Positions 52,658 to 60,337 of a stretch of DNA of 64,000 bases are shown here, in pieces. Origin of the DNA: Myxococcales bacterium (GTDB lineage Bacteria > Myxococcota > Polyangia > Polyangiales > Polyangiaceae); contig PLXW01000007.1 in NCBI GenBank assembly GCA_003151595.1, positions 72,245-136,244 of the forward strand. Reading direction: 5' to 3'. The notes under the pieces were generated by a model. The model worked only from the letters and a program-made list of their open reading frames with translations, was not told the origin of the DNA and did not search any database. A program made the translations under genes and the position numbers. Each line of letters opens with the position of its first letter. Within the stretch, counting starts at the first letter, position 1.

Positions 52658-53509
52658 GTGAAGTCCTCGGCCGTGCGCGCGCTCGTTGCGTTCGCGATGG
52701 CTTCCCTCGCTGGCTCGAGCGCGCGCGCCGACGAGAAAGAGATCTGCGTCCGCGCCGTCGACCACGCCCAGCTCTCGCGACTCGACGGCAAGCTCCGCGA
52801 CGCGCGCGCCGGCTTCATGACCTGCGCGCGACCGGTGTGCCCGGACGCGATCCGCGAGGACTGCATTCGATGGGTCGCGGAAGTCGACGCCAGCTTACCG
52901 TCGGTCGTGATCGACGCCGTGTGGGCCGACGGTCACGACGTCACCGGAATGAAGGTGCTGCTCGACGGCCAACCGCTCGCGGGCGCCGAGGGGGGACGCG
53001 CCTTCCCGCTCGATCCCGGAGCGCACACGTTTCGCTTCGAGGTGCCGGGTGCCGCGCTCGTCGAGACGAGGAACGTCGTTCGCGAAGGGGAGAAGAATCG
53101 GATCCTCCGCGTCATCTTCACGCCGAGCGCTCAACCTCCGCCGCCCGCGCCGGCCGCCTCGGCGTCGGAACCGGCGGCGGCGCTCGTCGCTGCGCCGCCG
53201 GGTCTGTGGCGCGATCTCAAGTCCGAGAACGAGCGCGCCCAGCGGTCGGCGCGAGGCCCCATCCCCACCTCGGCGTTCCTCTTCGGAGGGGGCGCGCTCG
53301 TCGGCTTCGGTGGCTTCGCGTACTTCGGACTCTCGGGTACGAACCGCCTCGACTCGCTCCGCTCGACCTGCGGCCACACTTGCAACCCGTCCGACGTCAC
53401 CTCGGCGCGCAATCAGATCCTCGTCGGCGACATCCTGGCGTTCGTCGCGCTCGCAGCGACGGGAGTGGCGACGTGGCTCGTGGTGACGCGCCCCGATGCG
53501 CCGCCGTGA
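52658..53509 (+). CDS. PEGA-like exported membrane protein
   Basis: 283 residues from a GTG. Signal peptide (ALVAFAMASLAGSSARA). Residues about 20-70 are Cys-containing and helical (CVRAVDHAQLSRLDGKLRDARAGFMTC); residues about 85-155 resemble a PEGA-type beta module (VLLDGQPLAGAEGGRAFPLDPGAHTF). A Pro/Ala linker follows, then two C-terminal membrane helices (LFGGGALVGFGGFAYFGLSG and ILAFVALAATGVATWLVV). This layout of TPR/PEGA-like part plus two helices is a standard myxobacterial companion of Ser/Thr kinases, also seen in the protein at 59302. Confidence 0.72.
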   Translation: MKSSAVRALVAFAMASLAGSSARADEKEICVRAVDHAQLSRLDGKLRDARAGFMTCARPVCPDAIREDCIRWVAEVDASLPSVVIDAVWADGHDVTGMKVLLDGQPLAGAEGGRAFPLDPGAHTFRFEVPGAALVETRNVVREGEKNRILRVIFTPSAQPPPPAPAASASEPAAALVAAPPGLWRDLKSENERAQRSARGPIPTSAFLFGGGALVGFGGFAYFGLSGTNRLDSLRSTCGHTCNPSDVTSARNQILVGDILAFVALAATGVATWLVVTRPDAPP

Positions 53510-53551
53510 TCGTCACGGCGAGCGGCGGAGGTACAGCCAGTGCTCCTCAAC

Positions 53552-53824
53552 GCCTTGGCAGTGCGTCGCGATGCCTTGGCAGTCCACCGCGATGCACCCG
53601 CAGTAAACCGCCGTGCACTCGCAGTCCGCCGTGACGTACAGCGAGTAAACTGCGGTTCACACAGGGTCCGCCGCCACGCACTGGCAGTAAACCGCAGTGC
53701 ACCCGGAGTCCGTCGCCACGCACCGGTAGTAAACCGCGGTGCACACGGAGTCCGCCGCCACGCACTGGCAGTAAACCGCGGTGCACATGGAGTCCGCCGC
53801 GATGCACAGGCAGTCCACCGCGAT
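53552..53824. repeat. Tandem array of thirteen 21-bp imperfect repeats
   Basis: Thirteen consecutive 21-base units with no spacer, ending in a degenerate copy. Two subtypes alternate: type A contains GTAAACCGCGGTGCAC, type B contains GTCCGCCGCCACGCAC; the inner region A-B-A-B gives a 42-bp higher-order period. ACCGCGGT in several A units is palindromic. 21 bp equals two helical turns, so identical faces repeat along the DNA. The array lies between convergent genes. A ribosome-like GGAGG precedes a GTG at 53540, but the resulting heptapeptide repeats look accidental because multiple frames are open. Confidence 0.9.
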
Positions 53825-53889
53825 GCACAGGCCACGGGCGCACGCATTCCTCGAGTCCCCGGTCTCGGTCTCTCAGACAAGCCCGGAGA

Positions 53890-53962
53890 GGGTCTCCGAG
53901 CGCAGGGAGAGCGGTACGCCCTCGCTTTGGAGCAGTGTCCGCTCTCCCGAGCACGGAGACCC
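53890..53962. other. 73-nt nested inverted repeat, possible structured RNA or terminator
   Basis: An outer stem GGGTCTCCG/CGGAGACCC (53890-53898 with 53954-53962) encloses an inner stem GGGAGAGCGG/CCGCTCTCCC (53905-53914 with 53939-53948). The two stems are separated by a small internal loop of 6 and 5 bases; the apical loop is 24 bases. All 19 pairs are perfect. The element follows the 21-bp array and precedes a (CT)7 tract. It could terminate transcription of either convergent unit, or be a folded RNA; there is no T run. Region 53510-54004 has no credible gene. Confidence 0.6.
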
Positions 53963-53988
53963 CCGTCGGGCGAGCGCCCCGGAGTCTC

Positions 53989-54003
53989 CTCTCTCTCTCT
54001 CTC
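53989..54003. repeat. (CT)7 dinucleotide tract
   Basis: A CT run of seven and a half units ends one base before the convergent lipoprotein stop. On the minus strand it is a GA tract immediately after the stop codon. Slippage-prone simple repeat. Confidence 0.8.
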
Positions 54004-54004
54004 G

Positions 54005-54487
54005 CTACTTCACGTCGACGTCGACATCCCCCGACGCAGGCACGTCGAACTCGGCGTCGTCGGGCTTCGGCGTCACCGCGGTGCAGCCGCCGTCGGGCGA
54101 GCCGGCCGAGCAGACCGCGACGAGGAAGTGTGCGCGGTAGTGACCCGGCGTGAGCGGCGTCGCCGTGACGAGCGCGCCGTTCGACGTGTCGTCCCCCGGA
54201 GGGTCGAGCGTGACCGCCGCCGCGCCTCCGTCGGCGTCGATACGCTGGATCGAGACGCCCGGCGCGAAGCGACGCGGACGCCCCTTCGCGCTGGCCACGA
54301 GATGAAAGCGCGCCGTCTGCCGCACGGCCGCAGGCGCCGCGTCGACGTCGCTGGCAGCAACCGCGCTCGCGACGGGCGCGATCGCTTCCGTCTTCGTCGC
54401 CGTCGCATCCCCTTGCGTGCTCTTGCACGCGGCGAACGCGACGAACGCGAGCGCCGCGATCCCCCCCACGCTGAGTGCGGCGCGCAT
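54005..54487 (-). CDS. Small Ala/Asp-rich lipoprotein
   Basis: 160 residues; signal ending FVAFAACK with the lipobox Cys. The mature part has a linker then a beta-rich domain (TARFHLVASAKGRPRRFAPGVSIQRIDADG, GALVTATPLTPGHYRAHFLVAVC) and a Gly/Asp/Val tail. TGATG overlap with the thiolase stop, so it is translated from the same message although unrelated in function. The family is unrecognised. Confidence 0.7.
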   Translation of the reverse strand: MRAALSVGGIAALAFVAFAACKSTQGDATATKTEAIAPVASAVAASDVDAAPAAVRQTARFHLVASAKGRPRRFAPGVSIQRIDADGGAAAVTLDPPGDDTSNGALVTATPLTPGHYRAHFLVAVCSAGSPDGGCTAVTPKPDDAEFDVPASGDVDVDVK

Positions 54488-55653
54488 CAGGCGATCGACT
54501 CGAACAGCCCGGCCGCGCCCATCCCGCCGCCGATGCACATCGTCACGATCGCGTACTTCCCCTTGCGACGGCGCAGCTCGTAGAGCGCGGTCGCCACCAG
54601 CTTCGCGCCGGTGCACCCGAGCGGATGCCCGAGCGCGATCGCGCCGCCGTTCACGTTGAGCTTCTCGTCGGGAATCCCGAGCTCCTTCGTCACGTACAGA
54701 GCCTGGCTCGCGAACGCCTCGTTCACCTCGAACAGATCGATGTCCTTCACGGTGAGCTTGGTCTGCGCGAGCAGCTTCTTCACCGCGGGCAACGGCCCGA
54801 TCCCCATGATCGCGGGATCGACCCCGATCGTCGTGAACGCGCGGAAGTACCCGAGCGGCTTGATGCCGTACGAGTCGGCCTTCGCCTTCGTCATCACCAG
54901 CGCCGCCGCCGCGCCGTCCGACAGCGGCGACGAGCTCCCCGCCGTCACGCTCCCGGTCTGCGAGAACGCCGGCTTCAACGCCGTCAGCCCTTCGAGCGTC
55001 GTCTCCGGGCGAATCAGCTCGTCGTTCCGGAAGTCGAAGAACTTCTTCTCGTTGCCGACGTACCGAATCCCCTTCACCGTCACGATCTCGTCCTCGAACC
55101 TCTTCGCCTCCTGCGCCTTCGTGGCCTTCTGCTGGCTCCACAGCGCGAACTTGTCTTGCGCCTCGCGCGACACGTTGAACTTCTTGGCGACGTTCTCCGC
55201 CGTGATCCCCATCGGCGTGTACACCGAGGCGTACTTCTCCATCGCCTCGGGCGACGCGCTCAGCTTGTTGCCGGTCATCGGCACCATCGTCATCGACTCG
55301 ACGCCGCCGGCGACGACGACCTCGTACGATCCGATCGCGATCGCCCCCGCCGCGAACGCGATGGCCTGAAGCCCGCTCGAGCAGAACCGGTTGACCGTCA
55401 CGCCGCCGCACTCTTCCGGCAATCCGCCGAGGAGCCCGGACACGCGCGCGACGTTGAGCCCTTGCTCCCCTTCCGGCATCGCGCACCCGAGGACGAGATC
55501 CTCGACGTCCGCCGGCTTCACCTGCGGCACGCGCGCCATCAGGCCACGAATCACTTCACCCGCGAGCTCGTCGGGGCGCTTGTTCGCCAGCGAGCCTTTG
55601 TGCGCACGACCAACCGCGGAACGAACCGCCTCTGCGATGACAATTTCTTTCAT
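54487..55653 (-). CDS. fadA: Acetyl-CoA acyltransferase (thiolase)
   Basis: 388 residues. Thiolase motifs in order: acyl-enzyme Cys in NRFCSSGLQAI, the GG and SMTMVPM loop, NEAFASQALY, active-site His in GGAIALGHPLGCTGAK and second Cys in TMCIGGGMGAAG. It cleaves 3-ketoacyl-CoA in fatty-acid beta-oxidation. It pairs with the HCDH/ECH protein encoded 52 bases upstream, the usual FadA/FadB-type partner. GCG-rich leader with a GAAAGAC ribosome site. Confidence 0.93.
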   Translation of the reverse strand: MKEIVIAEAVRSAVGRAHKGSLANKRPDELAGEVIRGLMARVPQVKPADVEDLVLGCAMPEGEQGLNVARVSGLLGGLPEECGGVTVNRFCSSGLQAIAFAAGAIAIGSYEVVVAGGVESMTMVPMTGNKLSASPEAMEKYASVYTPMGITAENVAKKFNVSREAQDKFALWSQQKATKAQEAKRFEDEIVTVKGIRYVGNEKKFFDFRNDELIRPETTLEGLTALKPAFSQTGSVTAGSSSPLSDGAAAALVMTKAKADSYGIKPLGYFRAFTTIGVDPAIMGIGPLPAVKKLLAQTKLTVKDIDLFEVNEAFASQALYVTKELGIPDEKLNVNGGAIALGHPLGCTGAKLVATALYELRRRKGKYAIVTMCIGGGMGAAGLFESIA

Positions 55654-55704
55654 GGGGTCTTTCTTCTGTAGACCGAGTCGCGCTTCGCGCGAGCTCGCCG
55701 TCCG

Positions 55705-58083
55705 TTAGTTACGCAGCGGCTTGTTGTTCATCAGCATGTACTGCATGCGTTCCTGGCTCTTCGGCTCGCCGCAGAGCGAAACGAACGCCTCCGCTTCGAG
55801 CGCGAGCATCTCGTCTTCCGTGACCTCGCGCGATCCGCCGCCGGGGCCGCCGCACAGAACGTACGCGAGCTTGCGCGCGATCTTCGCGTCGTGCTCGCTG
55901 GCGAAGCCGCCCGCGACGAGCGTGTCGACCATCATGCTCAAGGTGGCGATGCCGCTGTCGCCCGGCAAGACGTACGCGCGCGGAACGGGCGGGTGGTATC
56001 CGCCTTCGGCCAGGCCGATGCAGCGGTTCTTCGCCTCCGTCACCTGTCGTGAGCGATCGAACGACACGCCGTCGGCGTTCCGGAAGTACCCGAACGCCTT
56101 CGCCTCCTCGGCGCTCGTCGCGACCTTCACCATCGCGATGTTCTTGAACACCTGCGTCACGTACTCGTACGTGTTCACGTTCGCCCCTTCGGGGATCGCT
56201 TCGAGCGCGCGCCACAGCATGTTCATCGTGCCGCCGCCGCCGGGGATGATCCCGACGCCGACCTCGACGAGCCCGCTGTACGTCTCGGCCGCCGCTTGCA
56301 CCTGATCGGACGCGAGACAGATCTCGAGCCCACCGCCGAGCGTCATGCCGTACGGCGCCGCGACGACCGGCACGCTCGCGTACTTCATGCGCTGCACGGT
56401 CTTGTGGAGACCGCTCACCATCGCGTGAAGCTGTCCCCACTCCTTGGCGCCCGCCGCCATCACGACCAGGAACAGGTTCGCGCCGACGCAGAAGTGCTCC
56501 CCCTCGTTGGCGATGACGAGCCCGCGGAAGTCTTTCTCCGCGCGCTCCACCGATTGCCCGAGCATCCCGATGACGTCCGGGTCGAGGCTGTTGGCCTTCG
56601 ACTTGAACGTGAGGCCGAGGATACCGTCGCCGAGATCCCACGCCTCCGCGCCGTCGTTCTTGAGCACCGGCGACGCGCCCTTGCGGAGCTGGCGTACCGT
56701 TCGGTTCCGCGGGTCGAGCGCGCGCTTCACGTACGCGCCCTTCACGAGATCGAACACCTCGTCGTCGCCCTTGTAGAAGCTCGTCGCGCCCGAGGCCTTC
56801 ATCTTCTCGATCGAAGGCGGCAGCGCGACGCCGTCCTTCTTCATGCGATCGGTGGTCTCGACGAAGCCGAGCGCGTCCCACGCTTCGAACGGCCCCATCT
56901 CCCAGCCGTAGCCCCACTTCATCGCGTCATCGACGGCGATCACGCTCGTCGTGATCTCCGGAATCCGCCGCGCCGAATACGCGAAGCTGCGCGACAGCAC
57001 CTTCCACGCGAACGCGCCGGCCTTGCCCGGATCGGCCACGAGCTTGCGCAGGCGCTCCTTCGGGTCTTCGATCTTCGCGACCGCCTTGGTGACGTTCTTC
57101 ACCTCGGGGTCGCCCCCCTTGGCGCGGTACTCGAGCGTCTTCGGATCGAGCGTGGCGGTCTCGCCGCTCGCCTTGTCGCGCTTGTAGAAGCCCCCCTTGG
57201 TCTTGTCGCCGAGGAGCTTCTTCTCGACCATCGTCCGGATGTATGCCGGCACCTCGAACATCTTGCGGTCTTCGTCGGTGGTGAGCGCGGCGTAGCAGTT
57301 GTCGGCCACGTGCACGAACGTATCGAGACCGACCATGTCGGCCGTGCGGAAGCTGGCGCTCTTGGGGTGCGCCATCGGCGTGCCGGTGATGGCATCGACG
57401 TCTTCGGGCGCGAGGCCGTCCTCGAGCATCAGGTGAATCGTCGTCATCATGGCGTGCGCGCCGATGCGGTTGCCGACGAAGTTCGGCGTGTCGTTGCCGA
57501 CGACGATCCCCTTGCCGAGGACGTCTTCACCGAAGCGACGAACGCGCTCGAAAACAGCCGGATCCGTCTTCGGTCCGCACACGAGCTCCAGGAGCTTCAT
57601 GTAACGAACCGGGTTGAAGAAGTGCATCACGAGGAAGCGCTTCGCGAACGCATCCGGGCGCCCCTTCATCATGTCGTCGATGCGGAGGCCGCTCGTGTTC
57701 GACGCGATGACGCACGTGTCGCTGACGACCTTCTCCAGCTTGTCGAGCAGATCGCGCTTCACGTCGAGGCGCTCGAGCACCGCTTCGATGACGAGATCGC
57801 AGTCCTTCAGCTTCTCGAGATCGTCCTCGACGTTCCCGACGGTCACGAGACGCGCATTCCTCTTGTGGAAGAACGCCGCCGGACGCGCCTTCAAGGCCTT
57901 GTCGAGACCGCCGGCGGAGAACTTGTTCCGCGCCTTCTTGTCGGTCTTCTCGGTGTCCTTCAAATCGGGCGGGACGATGTCGAGCAGCAACACCTCCATC
58001 CCCGCGTTCGCGAAGTGCGCGGCGATGCCGCTCCCCATGACGCCTGCGCCGATGACTGCTGCACGCCGGATCGGAAGATTCAT
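55705..58083 (-). CDS. Bifunctional 3-hydroxyacyl-CoA dehydrogenase / enoyl-CoA hydratase (FadN-like)
   Basis: 792 residues. N-terminal HCDH: Rossmann motif IGAGVMGSGIAAHFANAG (10-27), HFFNPVRYMKLLELV, dinucleotide-binding and catalytic segments, then an HCDH C-terminal part; C-terminal crotonase domain from about 465 with GLVIANEGEHFCVGANL, APYGMTLGGGLEICLASD and VEVGVGIIPGGGGT. The order HCDH-then-ECH is that of FadN-type proteins rather than FadB. It catalyses the hydration and dehydrogenation steps of beta-oxidation together with the thiolase. Confidence 0.92.
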   Translation of the reverse strand: MNLPIRRAAVIGAGVMGSGIAAHFANAGMEVLLLDIVPPDLKDTEKTDKKARNKFSAGGLDKALKARPAAFFHKRNARLVTVGNVEDDLEKLKDCDLVIEAVLERLDVKRDLLDKLEKVVSDTCVIASNTSGLRIDDMMKGRPDAFAKRFLVMHFFNPVRYMKLLELVCGPKTDPAVFERVRRFGEDVLGKGIVVGNDTPNFVGNRIGAHAMMTTIHLMLEDGLAPEDVDAITGTPMAHPKSASFRTADMVGLDTFVHVADNCYAALTTDEDRKMFEVPAYIRTMVEKKLLGDKTKGGFYKRDKASGETATLDPKTLEYRAKGGDPEVKNVTKAVAKIEDPKERLRKLVADPGKAGAFAWKVLSRSFAYSARRIPEITTSVIAVDDAMKWGYGWEMGPFEAWDALGFVETTDRMKKDGVALPPSIEKMKASGATSFYKGDDEVFDLVKGAYVKRALDPRNRTVRQLRKGASPVLKNDGAEAWDLGDGILGLTFKSKANSLDPDVIGMLGQSVERAEKDFRGLVIANEGEHFCVGANLFLVVMAAGAKEWGQLHAMVSGLHKTVQRMKYASVPVVAAPYGMTLGGGLEICLASDQVQAAAETYSGLVEVGVGIIPGGGGTMNMLWRALEAIPEGANVNTYEYVTQVFKNIAMVKVATSAEEAKAFGYFRNADGVSFDRSRQVTEAKNRCIGLAEGGYHPPVPRAYVLPGDSGIATLSMMVDTLVAGGFASEHDAKIARKLAYVLCGGPGGGSREVTEDEMLALEAEAFVSLCGEPKSQERMQYMLMNNKPLRN

Positions 58084-58165
58084 GCGACGAACCCTCGCCT
58101 GACTTCGGGGATCGAATCAAGAGAGGTCGTCGAATCGACGAGCCCATTCAGGGTCGGGATCAGGG

Positions 58166-59302
58166 TCAAGGAGCGATGGGGATGAGGCATGAATCGTCGA
58201 TAGGGTCGGTCCCCGCATCGCACAATGGCCCCCCGTCCGGGATGTCGGCCAGACCGCCCAGCTGAACACTCGTTGCGACGAATCGCACGCCGAGCGACGC
58301 CGCGTTGCAGACCGCCCCCGGCCCGGTCGGGCCACCGTCGACGACGCTGTCGGCGTTGCTGCAGATCCACGTCTTCAGCTGCTGGTAGATGACGCCGTTG
58401 TTCTCGCAGATCGCGATCCCGGGGAACTGCTTGGTCAACGGCGGGATGATGCCGAGCAGGTCGTCGTTGCGGCCGTGCGCGGCGATCGTGCCGGCGACCG
58501 TGAAGGCGTTCGTCCCGACGGGTTGGAGGTGCGCCGACACGAGCACGTCGGTCAGCTTGAACGTCGTGTTGGCGAGGCTCAGCTCGCCGGGGAACACGTG
58601 CGCGACGAGCGTGAAGCCGTTCACGTACGCTCGCTCGTCCACGAAGCGCCCGACCACCGAATCGCCACCGTCGCCGGGGCCGAGCGTGGCCGTGCTGGGG
58701 TCGGCGAAGTAGACGTCGGTGCCGTCCCACTTCGGTTTGGGGATCGCGGGCGCGAGGAGGACCTCGACCTTCACCTGCGAGTCGTCGTCGAAGCCGTTGT
58801 AGCCGCTCACGCGAAGGAGCAAGAGCGGCGCGTAGTCCCCCTTCGCGACCTCTTCGTTCAGGAAGACGCTGTTGATCGGGTTCGAGTTGAACGCGACGAC
58901 CTCGTTCGTGAGGAGCGCGCCGACCTGGTTGTCGACGCCGTTCTCGCCGACGCTCGCGCCGGCTTCGGTCCACGGCGCGGGCTGACACGGCGCGGGATCG
59001 CCCGGGCAGCGGCCGTCGAGGTTGAAGCCGATCGATTTGTACGCGGGGACGCCGCCGTCGGGCGTGTCGCCGAAGTCGAGCGTGTGAACGGCGGCGATGA
59101 TGGTGAAGGCTCCGGAGTTGTCGATGGCCGCCGCGGGAGGGCCCACGGGCTCGATGAGCGTGCACTGTCCGCCATCGAGCCCGCCGTCGAGTGAAGCCAG
59201 CGTGCGACCGCCGAAATCCGCGCCGATGATCTTCTCGCAGCCGACCGCAGCGACGACGACGATCGGCGCGCACGCGACGGAGACCGCGATCCATCGGCGC
59301 AT
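58166..59302 (-). CDS. Lipoprotein of unknown function
   Basis: 378 residues; MRRWIAVSVACAPIVVVAAVGCEK is a signal with lipobox AVGC. The mature region is a beta-rich secreted domain (AFTIIAAVHTLDFGDTPDGG, QVGALLTNEVVAFNSNP, QVKVEVLLAPAIPKPKWDG, TTFKLTDVLVSAHLQP) with a Cys-rich tail ending in an acidic segment. Its TGATG overlap with the TPR/PEGA gene implies shared translation. Confidence 0.72.
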   Translation of the reverse strand: MRRWIAVSVACAPIVVVAAVGCEKIIGADFGGRTLASLDGGLDGGQCTLIEPVGPPAAAIDNSGAFTIIAAVHTLDFGDTPDGGVPAYKSIGFNLDGRCPGDPAPCQPAPWTEAGASVGENGVDNQVGALLTNEVVAFNSNPINSVFLNEEVAKGDYAPLLLLRVSGYNGFDDDSQVKVEVLLAPAIPKPKWDGTDVYFADPSTATLGPGDGGDSVVGRFVDERAYVNGFTLVAHVFPGELSLANTTFKLTDVLVSAHLQPVGTNAFTVAGTIAAHGRNDDLLGIIPPLTKQFPGIAICENNGVIYQQLKTWICSNADSVVDGGPTGPGAVCNAASLGVRFVATSVQLGGLADIPDGGPLCDAGTDPIDDSCLIPIAP

Positions 59303-60294
59303 CAGAAGTCCCCACCGAGCGCGAGCCCGCCGCCGCGCGCGAGGACGAGCGGCGACGTGACGAGGCCGGTCGATCCGTTCGCGGTGCCGTGCGCGGGGAG
59401 ATGCGTGAGGAAGAGCACGGTGCCGAGCGCGACGAGCGCGCCGCCGGCGACGAAGGTGATGTCGCTGGCGATGGCGTCGGTGCGCCCGGCATGAGCGGCG
59501 TCGACGCCGGGCTGCGTGCACCCTCGGGGGCCGCAGTCGGTGTCGACGGTCGACTTCTTTCCGATCGCCATCGCGCCGAACACGCTGCCGACGCCGAGGC
59601 TCACGACGCCGACGGCGCCCGTGATGAGCCCGACGGTGCGAAAGGTGGCGTTCGCGTTGGCGTTCGCGCTCGCGTTCGCGTTCGCGTCCGCATTCGCGTT
59701 CGCGTTGGCGGCCGGAGGTCCGGGCTCCGCGAGGAACGTTCGCGCCTCGCCTTCCCTCAACGTGATCGTCGTCGTCTTCGAATCGCGACCAGGCGCCGTC
59801 ACCGTGATCACGTGCGCTCCGGGATCGACCGGCAACGCCACGTCGAACGACGCCCCGTGAATCTCGACGTCATCCCTTCGCACCAGCACCCCTTCGGGCG
59901 CCGCTGGATCGCGCGTCAGCGTCAGGTGCGGCACGCGCGCCTCGATCGCCTGCACGCGCTGCTTGGTGACCGGGAGGCGCGGGTCGTCGCCGGGCAACGT
60001 CGCCAGCGCTTCCTTCCAGGCCTCCCACGCGCGCGCGAGGTGGTTCAAGTGCTCCTCGCAATCGGCGAGGTTCAGCAGCGTGCCGGGCGCCGGGTCCAGC
60101 CGCTCGCTCTCACGAAAGCGCGGGCACGCCGAGGCGTAGTCCCCCTTCTCGATCGCCTTCCGGCCCGCTTCGAACAGCGCTTCGGCCGCAGGAACGTCAG
60201 TCCCCTCTGCTCGCGCGATCACGGGACGCGCGCAGCAAGCGATCATCGCCGCGAAGGCGATCGATCGGCGAGCCGCAGCCGTCGGCCAGATCAT
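59302..60294 (-). CDS. TPR-like/PEGA protein with Asn-Ala repeats and membrane helix
   Basis: 330 residues from the ATG at 60294; upstream starts would add an untypical leader. A signal peptide (AFAAMIACCARPVIARA) is followed by a TPR-like helical pair (AEALFEAGRKAIEKGDYASACPRFRESERL, GTLLNLADCEEHLNHLARAWEAWKEAL), a PEGA-like module (FDVALPVDPGAHVITVTAPG), a low-complexity Asn/Asp/Ser-Ala stretch (about 206-227) and C-terminal membrane helices. Layout as in the 52658 companion protein. It follows the kinase gene by 43 bases, so it is likely its partner. Confidence 0.75.
   Translation of the reverse strand: MIWPTAAARRSIAFAAMIACCARPVIARAEGTDVPAAEALFEAGRKAIEKGDYASACPRFRESERLDPAPGTLLNLADCEEHLNHLARAWEAWKEALATLPGDDPRLPVTKQRVQAIEARVPHLTLTRDPAAPEGVLVRRDDVEIHGASFDVALPVDPGAHVITVTAPGRDSKTTTITLREGEARTFLAEPGPPAANANANADANANASANANANATFRTVGLITGAVGVVSLGVGSVFGAMAIGKKSTVDTDCGPRGCTQPGVDAAHAGRTDAIASDITFVAGGALVALGTVLFLTHLPAHGTANGSTGLVTSPLVLARGGGLALGGDF
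59647..59710. repeat. GCGTTC-type hexanucleotide tract inside the TPR/PEGA gene
   Basis: Imperfect GCGTTC/GCGTTG/GCGCTC copies over about 64 bases encode the Asn/Asp/Ser-Ala linker on the minus strand. Strikingly like the tract at 6325-6400. The protein tolerates length change here because the linker is disordered. Confidence 0.75.
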
Positions 60295-60337
60295 CAATTC
60301 CCGAGAGTAACGGAAGCGGAGAGCGGAAGGCAGAACC

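Noticed and set aside
53552..53824. CRISPR array
   Set aside because: Units are contiguous with no unique spacers, the copies are imperfect, and there is no cas gene in the window.
53540..54583. Open frame encoding heptapeptide repeats (x-x-x-V-N/R-R-x) with a GGAGG-like site
   Set aside because: Because the unit is 21 bases, several frames stay open on both strands. The product has no domain and its second half is antisense to a well-supported lipoprotein gene. Kept as a repeat array only.
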